This document shows positions 35,087 through 43,857 of a DNA stretch of 64,000 bases, in pieces. How positions within the stretch are numbered: position 1 is the first letter of the stretch; every line of letters begins with the position of its first letter. The notes beneath the pieces are model-generated. The model worked only from the letters and a program-made list of their open reading frames with translations, was not told the DNA's origin and ran no database searches. This DNA comes from Frigoriglobus tundricola (GTDB lineage: Bacteria; Planctomycetota; Planctomycetia; Gemmatales; Gemmataceae): assembly GCF_013128195.2 (NCBI RefSeq), contig NZ_CP053452.2:3968001-4032000 (forward strand). The letters run 5' to 3'. Both the position numbers and the translations under genes were made by a program.

Positions 35087-35887
35087 CTACCTGCATTGCA
35101 CCGCTGGCAGGGTCAACCATTCGGATAGCGCCCACACCCGATCGGTCAGTCCCGCGGCCATTGCCGGTGTTCTCTGGTGCCAGCGCCCGTCGGCACCCTT
35201 GTGGCGGAGCGTGCGGACCGGCCAGCAGAAGTTGTAGCTGAAGTAGCTGAAGGCGGTGGCCGCACGGTGCGTGTCCCAGTCCTTCGAGAACCCATAGCTC
35301 TTGCGCACCTTGCGGCTGCACCGATTCCGGTCCGTCCCGTTGTGTCGCTCCACGAAGCACGTGTTGACCGCCGTGCTCACCGCCGAGGCGAGTAGCGCGG
35401 CCGTGACCGCCACCACCGCCCCGAACACCACCCGCGTGCTCACCGCCACCACCCGGTTGTTCTCCCGCTCCTTGTGGACGGTCGCATAGGTGACCTCGGG
35501 CGGGATGACCCGGTGGGCCTTGCGCGGCCGACCGGGTCGCCCGGTTCGCGGCGGGGTCACCAAGTGCCCGTAGGTGTCCCGGATCGCCGAGGCGTACACC
35601 GGGTACTCGTCGGACGTCATGAGCCGCATCACTCGGCCCCCGGTGCGCCGGTGGAAGTCACGGACCAGGGCGTGGGTCGCGTCCTCGGTCCGCTTACCGA
35701 CCAACAGGCTCACGACCAATCGGCTCTCGGGATCGAGGGCCACGTGGTCCCAGCAGTCCCCGCGCCGGGTCTCGTCGGGGCCGCAGTTCTTCTCCTTACG
35801 GCCCACGAAATCCCACTTCTCATCGAACTGCACTTCGCGGGTCGTCGGGGGAAAAAGCCACGAGCTCGTCGTGCAACGCGCGGGCAT
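35087..35887 (-). CDS. IS1-family transposase, InsB-like catalytic part
   Basis: DDE transposase domain. Likely catalytic residues are Asp in VQFDEKWDFVGRKEKN, Asp in MRLMTSDEYPVY, and Glu in VNTCFVERHNGTDRNR, followed by KSYGFSKDWDTHRAATAFSY. The frame lies +1 relative to the InsA-like frame and overlaps it between 35820 and 35887. A fused protein would form by slippage at a TTTTTCCCCC run near 35850. The visible start codon lies within that overlap and gives a non-native N-terminus. Confidence 0.88.
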   Translation of the reverse strand: MPARCTTSSWLFPPTTREVQFDEKWDFVGRKEKNCGPDETRRGDCWDHVALDPESRLVVSLLVGKRTEDATHALVRDFHRRTGGRVMRLMTSDEYPVYASAIRDTYGHLVTPPRTGRPGRPRKAHRVIPPEVTYATVHKERENNRVVAVSTRVVFGAVVAVTAALLASAVSTAVNTCFVERHNGTDRNRCSRKVRKSYGFSKDWDTHRAATAFSYFSYNFCWPVRTLRHKGADGRWHQRTPAMAAGLTDRVWALSEWLTLPAVQCR

Positions 35888-36206
35888 GTTGGCCGGCCCG
35901 TCGGATGTACCGGGTCACCGTATTGGTATGAACCCCGGTGAGCCGTGCGGTCTTGCGGGTCCCGATCCCTTCGGCCACGTGAGCCAGAACCGCGGTCACC
36001 CGCGCGGCCGGCAGTCGGGCGTCGAACAGTGGGGTGCCCTTGCGCTCGGAGAACCGGGCCTTGCAGGTCCGGCACCGGAGCACCCGCGTCTTGTTCGGCC
36101 CATAACGGGCCGGCACGGTCAGGTTCCCGTGGTTCCGTTTCCCATGGTCGGGACAATGGGCATTGAGGCAACAGAAGCGGCTCAGGTCGTCCATGACGGA
36201 TCTCAA
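35820..36206 (-). CDS. IS1-family InsA-like DNA-binding part
   Basis: 128 residues with an N-terminal zinc finger (FCCLNAHCPDHG and LRCRTCKARFSERKGT) and a helix-turn-helix (RKTARLTGVHTNTVTRYIRR). This is the InsA layout, which binds the element ends. Its C-terminal part after ELVAF overlaps the InsB-like frame. Confidence 0.88.
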   Translation of the reverse strand: MRSVMDDLSRFCCLNAHCPDHGKRNHGNLTVPARYGPNKTRVLRCRTCKARFSERKGTPLFDARLPAARVTAVLAHVAEGIGTRKTARLTGVHTNTVTRYIRRAGQHARALHDELVAFSPDDPRSAVR

Positions 36207-36288
36207 TCCGTGGGAGCAAATGCCAACCGAGAAGCGGAATCCCTTACCATACCTCCGGTAACTCGTGCAAGGCTAAGAAGACACCACC

Positions 36289-36665
36289 ACAAATCGTGCT
36301 GGCCGGGAATCGGCACGTTCTCTCCTGACGGACAACGGGTCGTGTACTCGCTGTCTCCAAGGGACCCAGACAAAACACCGGACGCGGGCGGACTGGCCGT
36401 TTGCGACATCGTCACCGGTAAAAGCTCCCCGGTGGCGAACGTGCCACTGAACGCCAGGATCATTTCGGTGTGCTGGTCGCCGGACGGGAAAAAGCTCGCT
36501 TACTCCTGGCGCATCACCGAAGACCGAAAAAAGGAAAACCCGGACCTGCAAGAGGTCGAGTTCCACATCACGGTTTGCGACCCGGATGGGCAGAATCAGA
36601 AAACAGTCGCTTCGGAAAAAGGACAGGTACGGAGCTGCTCAATCGGACATGTGTACTGGCGCTGA
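36289..36665 (+). pseudogene. ECF sigma factor-beta-propeller gene, 3' part
   Basis: Begins with the second copy of the target duplication ACAAATCG. From 36297 it continues the propeller in the same frame as 33599-35077: GIGTFSPDGQRVVYSLSP, VCWSPDGKKLAYSWR and VCDPDGQNQKTVASE. It ends at TGA 36665. It has no start signal of its own and is the displaced C-terminus of the interrupted gene. Confidence 0.88.
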
Positions 36666-36673
36666 CAGTCCGG

Positions 36674-36696
36674 CCCCCGCGCTTCACGCGCGGGGG
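36674..36696. terminator. Hairpin between convergent genes
   Basis: A 9-bp perfect stem CCCCCGCGC/GCGCGGGGG with a 5-base loop. The stop codon of the minus-strand DUF454 gene lies in the loop, and the plus-strand propeller remnant ends 9 bases before it. Confidence 0.65.
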
Positions 36697-37133
36697 TCAC
36701 TCTTGATCGTGGGCACCACAAACACAATGGTGCCGATCCCGATCAGCGCCAGCACGCCGATGACCCACTTCGCCTTGATCGGCAGCGGCCCGTAGGTGAT
36801 GCTCAGGCTCACCACCGTCACCACCAGACACACCGCGACGATCTTCACCGGCCGGCGAATGCCGCGGTGCTCTTCCCAGTCGCGTAGCAGCTTCCCGAAT
36901 ATCGGCGACCGCTTCAGCCAGCGGTTCAGGCGCGGCGAGGACCGCGAAAAGCAGTAACTCGCGAGCAGCACCCACGGCGTCGTGGGCAGGCCGGGCAGGA
37001 TCGCGCCCAGGTACGCGAGTCCCACACACACCAGCCCGGCGCACACGTACAGGAACCGTTTCAACCCGGTCGCGACGGGCGGGTCCGACCGCCCGGGGGC
37101 AACCGGCGGGGGCGAAGCGCGCTCGTCCGGCAC
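36684..37133 (-). CDS. DUF454 (YbaN-type) inner-membrane protein
   Basis: Small integral membrane protein, 149 residues. The family core is clear: LVCVGLAYLGAILPGLPTTP, VLLASYCFSRSSPRLNRWL, SPIFGKLLRDWEEHRGIRR, followed by two C-terminal helices. Function of the family is unknown. The start is uncertain: GTG 37133 gives a normal length but lacks a close ribosome-binding site, and the frame stays open further upstream into the divergent HEAT gene. Confidence 0.85.
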   Translation of the reverse strand: MPDERASPPPVAPGRSDPPVATGLKRFLYVCAGLVCVGLAYLGAILPGLPTTPWVLLASYCFSRSSPRLNRWLKRSPIFGKLLRDWEEHRGIRRPVKIVAVCLVVTVVSLSITYGPLPIKAKWVIGVLALIGIGTIVFVVPTIKSDPRA

Positions 37134-37233
37134 ACCGCTAATGGCGGAACCCTTCCCGGTATTGGTTCGTCGAAGTGACGTAGAGTACGATGCTTTATAC
37201 GACGCAACCACCTCCCCCAACACCCACCCATCC

Positions 37234-39522
37234 ATGCGCCGAACCGCACCGCTCGCGCTCTTTTTTGGCCTGACGGTCGCCGCTGGCGGGTGCGGCAAGA
37301 AAGCGCCCGAAGTTTCTCCGGGGCCAGAAGGACGCACCGCCGTCCAACCAAGTGACCCGCCCGAGGACACCGCCGCTGCGCGGCTCAAGCTGCTGAGCAG
37401 TCTGAAGGGAACCAATCAGGAAGCCCGGCGCAAGGCCATCGAAGACCTGTCGTGGCTCGCGGAAGAAGACCCGGCCGTGCTGCCGGCACTCGTCGAACTG
37501 CTGAAAGATAAAAACACTGCGGGGTCGGGCCGAACGCTCGCTAACCAGATCAACAGCACCCGCGAAGCCGCCGCCCTCACCATTCTGAAATGCACGAACG
37601 GCGACCGGGTGATGAAAGAAAAGGGACTCGCCGCCCTCCGCGAAGGTCTCACCGATCCGGCCCCCGCCGTCCGCGAACACATCGCCTACACGATCGGTCA
37701 ACTTGGGCCTATCGCCAAGCCGCTCGCACCCGACGTTCAAATGCTCTGCACCGATCCCGACAAAAACGTCCGTGGAGTCGCCTTCGACACCCTCCGCGTA
37801 ACGGGTGTAGCCGATCCCGTCGCACTCGTGCGGCTGCTCACTCATACGGACGAAGACGTCGTCCTTCTGGCAAGCGAACTCGTCCCGCTGCTACCCGATG
37901 TACCAGTCGCCGCCATCGGACCGCTGACCGAAGCGCTTGTGGCTGAAAATCCGAACGTTCGCTACGCAGCGGCCGAGGGGCTTGCTACGGCCGGGCCAAA
38001 TGCGGCAGCCGCGGTTCAAGCACTGACGGATGCCGTGAAAAAGAGCTACCCCGCGGAGTTCGATCGCAAAACGGCCCGTCTCTCCGGCCCCGAAATGGCG
38101 TACTGGAAGGCACTCGGCCGGACTGGGGAGCCCGCGGTTGTCCCCACGGCGAAACTCCTTGATCATTCGAATTTGCTCGTCCGCATGCTCGCAGTGCGGA
38201 CACTGGGCGAAATCGGAGCCCCAGCGAAGGTAGCGAAAGACGCGCTGAAAAAAGCGCTCAACGACACGACTGTCAACGTCGCCGTCGAGGCCGCTGCCGC
38301 ACTCTGCAAGCTCGGCGAGGCGCAGGAAGACGCGGTCGCCCTGATGAAGCGAGCAATGGAGGCGACCGGCGAGGGCGTGGCGGGGTACGCTATTGAAGCG
38401 ATCCCGCGTCTGGGCGAAGTGGGCAAACCGCTCGTTCCGCTCGCCCTGGCCAAGATGGCGGACGCCGACCCGAACACCCGCCTGGCCGCCGTGTTGCTCG
38501 TCGGACTGCTCCCGCCATCGGAAGCGACGAAAGCCGCGTCGGACGTTGGCAAGCGCCTCACCGACGACGTTCCCGAGATCCGCAGCGCCGCCGGTCGGGT
38601 GCTCGAACAGCTCGGCCCGGTGGGTGCGCCCGCGGCCGACGCACTCGGCCGGGCGCTTCAAGCCGAGAAAGAAGAAAACATCCGCGACCAGTTCGTCGAA
38701 GCACTGGTCGCGATGGGTCCGGGAGCAAAGGCCGGACTCCCGGGCCTGCTGCCGCTCGTCGCGGAAAAGGGGCTACCGATACCACTTCGGACCAAAGCGA
38801 TCACGGGGTCGGTAACGGCCGATCCCGGTTCGCCGGACGTGGCCACCGCGCTCGAGAAGGCCGCGGGCGACAGCAACTTTGAGATTCGTGTCGCCGCAGC
38901 CGACGCAATGGGTCACCTCAACCCGCTCCCCGCCGCCCCGCTCGACAGACTGCTCAAGATGGCGAAGAACGACGCGAGAAACGACCCTCGGGTCGCCGCG
39001 CTGCGCGGGCTGACTACGGCCGGTATCCGAGCGAAGGCCGCGGGCGCCGAACTCGATGCGATCGTTGCCGGTCCGCAACCGGGGCTGGCTCTGCTGGCAC
39101 AGGTGGCCCGAGCCTCGGTCGATGGCAACCCGCAACGGGCCAGCGACGCCGTCCGCAAGGGGCTCACCGACCGCAATTCCCAGGTCCGCGCCGCTGCGGC
39201 CGAATCGCTCCTGTTCATTGGCCCCAAACCGATCGATTTACCCGCCCTCCTCAAACTCCTCATGGACGCGAACAGGCCGACACGCGTGGCGGCCGCCACC
39301 GGAGTCGGACGCATCGGCAGCGCCGCGAAGGACGCGGTTCCCCAATTGACACGCTTGCTCAACGACAACACCGGTGACGTCCGGATCGCCGCCGCGGCCG
39401 CACTGGGCGACATCGGAACCGCTCCCAAAGCCACGGTAGCGAAGCTCCGCGACCTCCAGCGGAACGACCCGGTGGCGAAATTCGCCGCGCAACGAGCTAT
39501 TAACAAGCTCGGGGAAAAGTGA
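37234..39522 (+). CDS. HEAT-repeat lipoprotein
   Basis: Exported lipoprotein, 762 residues. The leader MRRTAPLALFFGLTVAAGGC has a lipobox ending in Cys20. The rest is an array of HEAT/PBS-lyase-like repeats, each about 35-40 residues, with units such as DPAPAVREHIAYTIGQLGP, LVRMLAVRTLGEIGAPAK, NTRLAAVLLVGLLPP and DVRIAAAAALGDIG. Such arrays are protein-binding scaffolds. The partner is unknown. It is divergent from the DUF454 gene. Confidence 0.88.
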   Translation: MRRTAPLALFFGLTVAAGGCGKKAPEVSPGPEGRTAVQPSDPPEDTAAARLKLLSSLKGTNQEARRKAIEDLSWLAEEDPAVLPALVELLKDKNTAGSGRTLANQINSTREAAALTILKCTNGDRVMKEKGLAALREGLTDPAPAVREHIAYTIGQLGPIAKPLAPDVQMLCTDPDKNVRGVAFDTLRVTGVADPVALVRLLTHTDEDVVLLASELVPLLPDVPVAAIGPLTEALVAENPNVRYAAAEGLATAGPNAAAAVQALTDAVKKSYPAEFDRKTARLSGPEMAYWKALGRTGEPAVVPTAKLLDHSNLLVRMLAVRTLGEIGAPAKVAKDALKKALNDTTVNVAVEAAAALCKLGEAQEDAVALMKRAMEATGEGVAGYAIEAIPRLGEVGKPLVPLALAKMADADPNTRLAAVLLVGLLPPSEATKAASDVGKRLTDDVPEIRSAAGRVLEQLGPVGAPAADALGRALQAEKEENIRDQFVEALVAMGPGAKAGLPGLLPLVAEKGLPIPLRTKAITGSVTADPGSPDVATALEKAAGDSNFEIRVAAADAMGHLNPLPAAPLDRLLKMAKNDARNDPRVAALRGLTTAGIRAKAAGAELDAIVAGPQPGLALLAQVARASVDGNPQRASDAVRKGLTDRNSQVRAAAAESLLFIGPKPIDLPALLKLLMDANRPTRVAAATGVGRIGSAAKDAVPQLTRLLNDNTGDVRIAAAAALGDIGTAPKATVAKLRDLQRNDPVAKFAAQRAINKLGEK

Positions 39523-39633
39523 GCGGATTAACCAGGAGCAGTGGCCAGACTTGAACACCGAACAGCAGAACACGATCCCAATGAACTCAACAGAACGGCT
39601 GGCAACTTCGCCCAACTGGCTTCAAGGCTTGGG

Positions 39634-40293
39634 CTACGGTTCGATCGCGAGTTGATCGATCACCTGCTTGATGGCATCGGGCGCGGTGCCGGCGGCGCCG
39701 CTGTACTGCCGGCGGGCGCCGTCTTTGCCGATCACCACCGACGCACGGAACACCCACTGATTGTTCTCGCGCTCCAGGTTCCGGTCCGCGGGCTTAACCC
39801 CGTACTTCTGCTCCAACTGCTTGTAAAGCGAGTCGACGGCCTGGGGCGCTTCGAGATCACCGCCGGGGAGGGTGCCGCCGACCTGAGTGAGGGTCACGCC
39901 CGGCGATTCGATCTTCAACTCGTCCCCGTCTCGAATGCGCCCGGCCAGCGAAGCCGGCGTACTCGACGTGCCCAGGATGACCGGGCCCTTGAACCGCTCC
40001 GGATCGGCGTTGTAACCCACCTTGCCACCACCAGTTGGTGTCGTCAGCGGATCGGGTTTCCCACCAGCCGGTCCGGTCGCACGGTCCGGAATCGGCATAT
40101 TCTGTTTCGGAATGAGGTTCGGTCCGTAAACCAGCGGGTCCTTCCCGCGGGCCACGCCCGTCCCGTTCCCCTTCGCGTCCTTATCGCTCTTGCACCCGGC
40201 GAGGACGAGCAGCGCGACCGCGCCCGCGCACGCCGCCCACCGCCGCAAGGGGTGCGGAACGTCGCGTCGAGTGTGTCGTATGTCCCGCATCAT
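39634..40293 (-). CDS. Hypothetical lipoprotein
   Basis: 219 residues. An arginine-rich N-terminus is followed by a hydrophobic leader and lipobox (CAGAVALLVLAGC, Cys34). The mature part is Gly/Pro-rich, then has LERENNQWVFRASVVIGKDG and a terminal TAPDAIKQVIDQLA helix. I know similar planctomycete proteins only as uncharacterised. GGAGG lies 9 bases before the first of two adjacent ATGs. Confidence 0.75.
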   Translation of the reverse strand: MMRDIRHTRRDVPHPLRRWAACAGAVALLVLAGCKSDKDAKGNGTGVARGKDPLVYGPNLIPKQNMPIPDRATGPAGGKPDPLTTPTGGGKVGYNADPERFKGPVILGTSSTPASLAGRIRDGDELKIESPGVTLTQVGGTLPGGDLEAPQAVDSLYKQLEQKYGVKPADRNLERENNQWVFRASVVIGKDGARRQYSGAAGTAPDAIKQVIDQLAIEP

Positions 40294-40482
40294 CTTGACC
40301 CGCCTCCGGGGGCGGCTAAATCAGCCGTGCGTCCGGCAGCCACCACCTGTACTCTCCCCCACCAGGAGTCCACCGTCCATGTCGGGACGGCAGAAAGCGA
40401 CCGCCGGAAGGCGGTGCGGGTGTGGCGGGTGACCGGTGGGCAAACTTTGCCGGCTGAATAACCATCAGGTAAGGCGGGTGCA

Positions 40483-41547
40483 ATGGCGGTTCACAGGATC
40501 GCGGTGATCGGCGGGGACGGGATCGGGCCGGAGGTCATCGATCAGGCCATTCGGGCGGCCGAAGTCGCGGCCCGGAAACACGATGGCGCCGACCTCCAGT
40601 GGGCCAAGCTGCCCTGGAGCACCGCGTACTACAAGCAGCACGGCCGGATGCTCCCCGAGGACGGCTGGGACCAACTCAAAGCCTACGAAGCCATCCTCTT
40701 CGGTGCGGTGGGCGACCCCAGCGTGCCGGACAAAATTACGGTTCACGAGCTGCTGCTGCCCATGCGGCGGAAGTACGACCAGTACGTGAACCTGCGCCCG
40801 GCGTACCTCTTCGCCGGCGTGCCGTGCCCGCTCGCCGGCAAGAAGCCGGGCGAAATCGACATGCTCGTGTACCGCGAGAACACCGAGGGCGAGTACGCGC
40901 CCGTGGGCGGGAACCTCTACCCCGGCACCGAGAACCAGATCGCGGTCCAGACCGGCGTGTTCACGTGGAAGGGGTGCGAGCGCATCCTCCGCGCCGCGTT
41001 CGAGGCGGCCCGGAAGCGCCCGCGGAAGAAGCTCACGAGCATCACCAAATCGAACGCCCAGGTGTACGGCCTCGGCCTCTGGGACGACGTGTTCCACGCC
41101 GTCCGCAAGGACTACACCGACGTGGACAGCGGCTCGCTCCTCGTGGACGCCGCCGCGATGGACTTCGTGCGGAAACCGGAGTCGTTCGACGTGGTGGTCG
41201 CGAGCAACTTGTTCGGCGACATTCTGACGGACCTAAGCGCCGCCGTCACGGGTAGCATCGGGCTCGCGTCCAGCGCGAACATCAACCCGACGAAGAAGTT
41301 CCCGAGCATGTTCGAGCCGGTCCACGGCAGCGCGCCGGACATCGCCGGCAAGGGCATCGCGAACCCGCTGGCGGCGGTCCTCAGCGCGGCGCTGATGCTC
41401 GACCACCTCGGACTGGCACAGAGCGCGGCCGCCGTTCGCGCGGCCGTGGCGCACGTCCTGGCCACGGGCGCAGTGAGGACCCCCGACCTCGGCGGCTCCG
41501 CGACGACCACGCAAATGGGCGACGCGGTCGTTGCGGCTCTTGCGTGA
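40483..41547 (+). CDS. Tartrate/D-malate-type isocitrate/isopropylmalate dehydrogenase family enzyme
   Basis: NAD-dependent beta-decarboxylating dehydrogenase, 354 residues. It has the family start IAVIGGDGIGPEVIDQAI, the signature VVVASNLFGDILTDLSAAVTG-type block and FEPVHGSAPDIAGKGIANP. The substrate loop reads LVYRENTEGEYAPVGG, as in tartrate and D-malate dehydrogenases, not the ELTGGIYFG form of 3-isopropylmalate dehydrogenase. ITKSNAQVYGLGLWDDVF supports the same group. It therefore probably oxidises D-malate, tartrate or a related acid; LeuB activity is less likely. It stands alone, without leuC or leuD. Confidence 0.85.
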   Translation: MAVHRIAVIGGDGIGPEVIDQAIRAAEVAARKHDGADLQWAKLPWSTAYYKQHGRMLPEDGWDQLKAYEAILFGAVGDPSVPDKITVHELLLPMRRKYDQYVNLRPAYLFAGVPCPLAGKKPGEIDMLVYRENTEGEYAPVGGNLYPGTENQIAVQTGVFTWKGCERILRAAFEAARKRPRKKLTSITKSNAQVYGLGLWDDVFHAVRKDYTDVDSGSLLVDAAAMDFVRKPESFDVVVASNLFGDILTDLSAAVTGSIGLASSANINPTKKFPSMFEPVHGSAPDIAGKGIANPLAAVLSAALMLDHLGLAQSAAAVRAAVAHVLATGAVRTPDLGGSATTTQMGDAVVAALA

Positions 41548-41669
41548 CTTGAAAATTGGGACCACAGTCCGAATCGATACCAACACGTGTTAATTTTCGT
41601 GGGCACGCAACGGGTTATCGTGCCAGAGTAACGGTTACCCGTCCCCGCCTCAAACTGTGCAGGTGCCCC

Positions 41670-42056
41670 ATGCCCACCGGTCCCCAGATCATCCTCACCC
41701 TGAAGGTGCTGGTCGTCGCGGTGACGGTGTTACTCGCGCTCTCGCTCGTAGCGTTGGTGATGAAGAAGCCGCGGCTGCACGGGCAGATCAACACCGCGTT
41801 CTTCGCACTCACCATGCTCACCGTGCTGTGCTTCGAGGGCTTCCTCCAGGTGGTGAACGTGTCCGAGCTGTTCACCCCGGAGGCCCGACAGGCTCTGCGC
41901 GTCCACCTCTATTTCTCCGTTCCCTCGACTCTGCTCTTGCCCGTAATGATGGCGACCGGCAAGATGCACCGGCGCCGGCTCCACATCGCGTTCGGGCTCC
42001 TGTTCGTGACCCTTTGGACCGGCACCGTTATCACCGGCCTCGGGCTCCCCCACTAA
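41670..42056 (+). CDS. DUF420-like membrane protein
   Basis: 128 residues with four hydrophobic helices. The order of features (H in KKPRLHGQINTAFF, an FEGFLQV motif, then VHLYFSVPSTLLLPVMMATG, H in RRRLHIAFGLLFV and a WTGTVITGLGLPH end) fits small DUF420-type proteins, sometimes linked to cytochrome oxidase assembly. The conserved histidines could bind heme or metal, but this is inference. Its stop is followed within 1-7 bases by scpB. Confidence 0.72.
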   Translation: MPTGPQIILTLKVLVVAVTVLLALSLVALVMKKPRLHGQINTAFFALTMLTVLCFEGFLQVVNVSELFTPEARQALRVHLYFSVPSTLLLPVMMATGKMHRRRLHIAFGLLFVTLWTGTVITGLGLPH

Positions 42057-42062
42057 GTGCGT

Positions 42063-42863
42063 ATGGAACCGACCGAAGACCCGCCGCCGGAGCCGACCGA
42101 CCCGCTGGCGCTCGGGCAGGCGGCGGCGTCCCGGCTCGGCGGCGACTGGCAGATCGATGACATCGTCATTGAAGAAGGCGCCCCCGACGAGCGGGGGGCG
42201 TCGGCCCCCCGAGAAACCGAATCGGCCGTTGGTACGGCACCGACAGCGAACGCGGTAAGTGTTCAGGGCCGCGCGGAGGGTCCGATTCCTCGGGGGGCTC
42301 GCGCCCCGTTCTTCCCGTCGAGCGAATCGGAATCGCGCGAGGTGCCCCCGTCGCCCGAGCAACTCATCGAAGCCATGTTGTTCGTGGGCGGGAACCCGCT
42401 CTCGGCCGCCACCGCGTGTTCGGCGATTCGCGGGTTGACGGAGGACCGGTTCCAGGCGGCGATCGATCTCCTCAACCGCCGGTACCGCGCGCAACAACGT
42501 CCCTACGCGATCGACCCCCGCGGCGACGGTTACGTACTGGCCGTGCGGGCGCCGTACCGGAACCTGCGCGAACGCATCTTCGGCGGCCCGCGCGAAACGC
42601 GACTCGGTCAGCCGGCCCTCGACGTCCTCTCCGTGGTGGCGTACCGCCAGCCGGTCGGCAAAGCGGAAGTGGACACGATCCGCGGGACCGACTCCGGCCC
42701 GGTGCTCCGGCAACTGGTGCGGCTCGGCCTCGTTACGGTCCAGCACCGGGCGGAGGCAACCGGGCGCGAGGTGCGCTACGGCACCACTCCGCGGTTCCTT
42801 CAGGTTTTTGGTCTCGCGTCACTGGACGATTTGCCGCGGCTCGGAGAAGCTCAGTCGGGGTAG
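42063..42863 (+). CDS. scpB: SMC-Scp complex subunit ScpB
   Basis: Winged-helix kleisin partner of the bacterial condensin SMC-ScpAB. From about residue 98 the family is clear: EQLIEAMLFVGGNPLS, YAIDPRGDGYVLAVRAPYR, QPALDVLSVVAYRQPV, VRYGTTPRFLQVFGL and SLDDLPRL. The N-terminal 95 residues are a low-complexity extension that includes translated palindromic repeat DNA (42188-42308). ATG 42063 was chosen; a GTG two codons earlier is also possible. smc and scpA are not in the window. Confidence 0.92.
   Translation: MEPTEDPPPEPTDPLALGQAAASRLGGDWQIDDIVIEEGAPDERGASAPRETESAVGTAPTANAVSVQGRAEGPIPRGARAPFFPSSESESREVPPSPEQLIEAMLFVGGNPLSAATACSAIRGLTEDRFQAAIDLLNRRYRAQQRPYAIDPRGDGYVLAVRAPYRNLRERIFGGPRETRLGQPALDVLSVVAYRQPVGKAEVDTIRGTDSGPVLRQLVRLGLVTVQHRAEATGREVRYGTTPRFLQVFGLASLDDLPRLGEAQSG
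42188..42308. repeat. Palindromic repeat inside scpB
   Basis: Two hairpins, CGGGGGGC-GTCG-GCCCCCCG (42192-42211) and CGGGGGGC-TCG-CGCCCCG (42291-42308), face each other about 100 bases apart. They resemble the GCGTAAGCC-family arms at 16377. The frame of scpB continues through them. Confidence 0.65.
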
Positions 42864-42885
42864 CACCTTCACACGGGGAGCGGCC

Positions 42886-43749
42886 ATGTTCGAAATCGTC
42901 TACCGGTTCGACCCGGAGGGGCGGCACACGCCCGACCCGCCGACCGATGCGGCGTCCGCCCGCAAGCGGCTCGAAGAGGGGAACCACGAGTTCGCGGTCC
43001 TGAACGACCCGCGGACGAGCCCGCCGGGCACGCGCCGCGTGGTCCGCTTCGACGCCGACGATCTCGGCCTGCCGAACGCGGACGGGTCCGCGCCGAAGCA
43101 GGAGCCGTTCGCGGCGGTCCTCGGGTGCGCCGACGCCCGCGTGCCGACGGAAATGGTGTTCGGCCAGGGGTGCAACGACCTGTTCGTCGTGCGCGTCGCG
43201 GGAAACGTACTGGGGAGCGAGTGCCTCGGCAGTCTCGACTACAGCCTGACCGCGCTCGGCGCGAGCTTGAAACTCATCGCGGTGGTGGGCCACTCGCGGT
43301 GCGGGGCGGTGACGGCCGCCGTGGACGCGTTTCTGGAGCCGACGAAGTACCTCGCGGTGGCGTCGAGCCACCAGCTCCGGTCCGTGGTGGACCGCATCTT
43401 CGTCGGCGTTCGAGCGGCGCAGAAGGCGCTGGAACAGGCCTGGGGGCCGTCCGTGGTGACCCGGCCGGGCTACCGCATGGCGCTCATCGAAACGACGGTC
43501 GGACTGAACGCGGCCCTGACTGCGGCAACGGTGCGCCAGGAGTTCCGCGACCAGCTCGGCCCGCAGCGGGAGGTCGTTTACGGCGTATACGACCTGATCT
43601 CGCGCCAGGTGGGATTGCCGGTGGGCGTGCCCGGCGTGTCGCGCGTGAACGTCGGCCTGTTCGCCCCGCCGACGGATCTGAGCGGCTTCGAGCAACTCGG
43701 CGTCCTGTTCGCGTCCTCCGCGATCACCAAAGAGTTGCTCGGGGGGTAA
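42886..43749 (+). CDS. Beta-class carbonic anhydrase
   Basis: Zinc enzyme interconverting CO2 and bicarbonate, 287 residues. Zinc ligands appear in LGCADARVPTE (Cys and Asp) and VVGHSRCGAV (His and Cys), the classic CxDxR and HxxC pair. RVAGNVLGSECLGSLDYSL is also typical. About 75 residues precede the core and an extension of about 60 follows it. The ATG follows GGGGAG by 5 bases. It may act with the neighbouring bestrophin, a predicted anion channel. Confidence 0.93.
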   Translation: MFEIVYRFDPEGRHTPDPPTDAASARKRLEEGNHEFAVLNDPRTSPPGTRRVVRFDADDLGLPNADGSAPKQEPFAAVLGCADARVPTEMVFGQGCNDLFVVRVAGNVLGSECLGSLDYSLTALGASLKLIAVVGHSRCGAVTAAVDAFLEPTKYLAVASSHQLRSVVDRIFVGVRAAQKALEQAWGPSVVTRPGYRMALIETTVGLNAALTAATVRQEFRDQLGPQREVVYGVYDLISRQVGLPVGVPGVSRVNVGLFAPPTDLSGFEQLGVLFASSAITKELLGG

Positions 43750-43857
43750 AGAGAAGGGTTTTGCCCTCACCCGTGGTGCAGGCAAACCCTTTGCCCGCAC
43801 GGCACGGCAATCGCTATCGATTGACAGAACCCTCAGCCCACAAAAGCACGCTCCACC

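Larger units (their letters stand above)
35078..36288 (-). mobile_element. IS1-family insertion sequence, 1211 bp
   Basis: Terminal inverted repeats read GGTGGTGTCTTCTTAGCCTT (right end, from 36288) and GGTGGTGGGCTACCTGCATT (left end, from 35078). They agree at 16 of 24 positions, with GGTGGTG and TTGCAC fully kept. Both ends are flanked by the 8-bp direct repeat ACAAATCG, as expected of IS1 elements. Two overlapping minus-strand frames encode an InsA-like and an InsB-like part. The element interrupts the sigma-factor gene, and precise removal with one duplication restores the frame. Confidence 0.93.

Noticed and set aside
40483-41547. Annotation as leuB
   Set aside because: The substrate loop reads RENTEGEYAPVGG, as in tartrate/D-malate dehydrogenases, and no leuC or leuD is adjacent.
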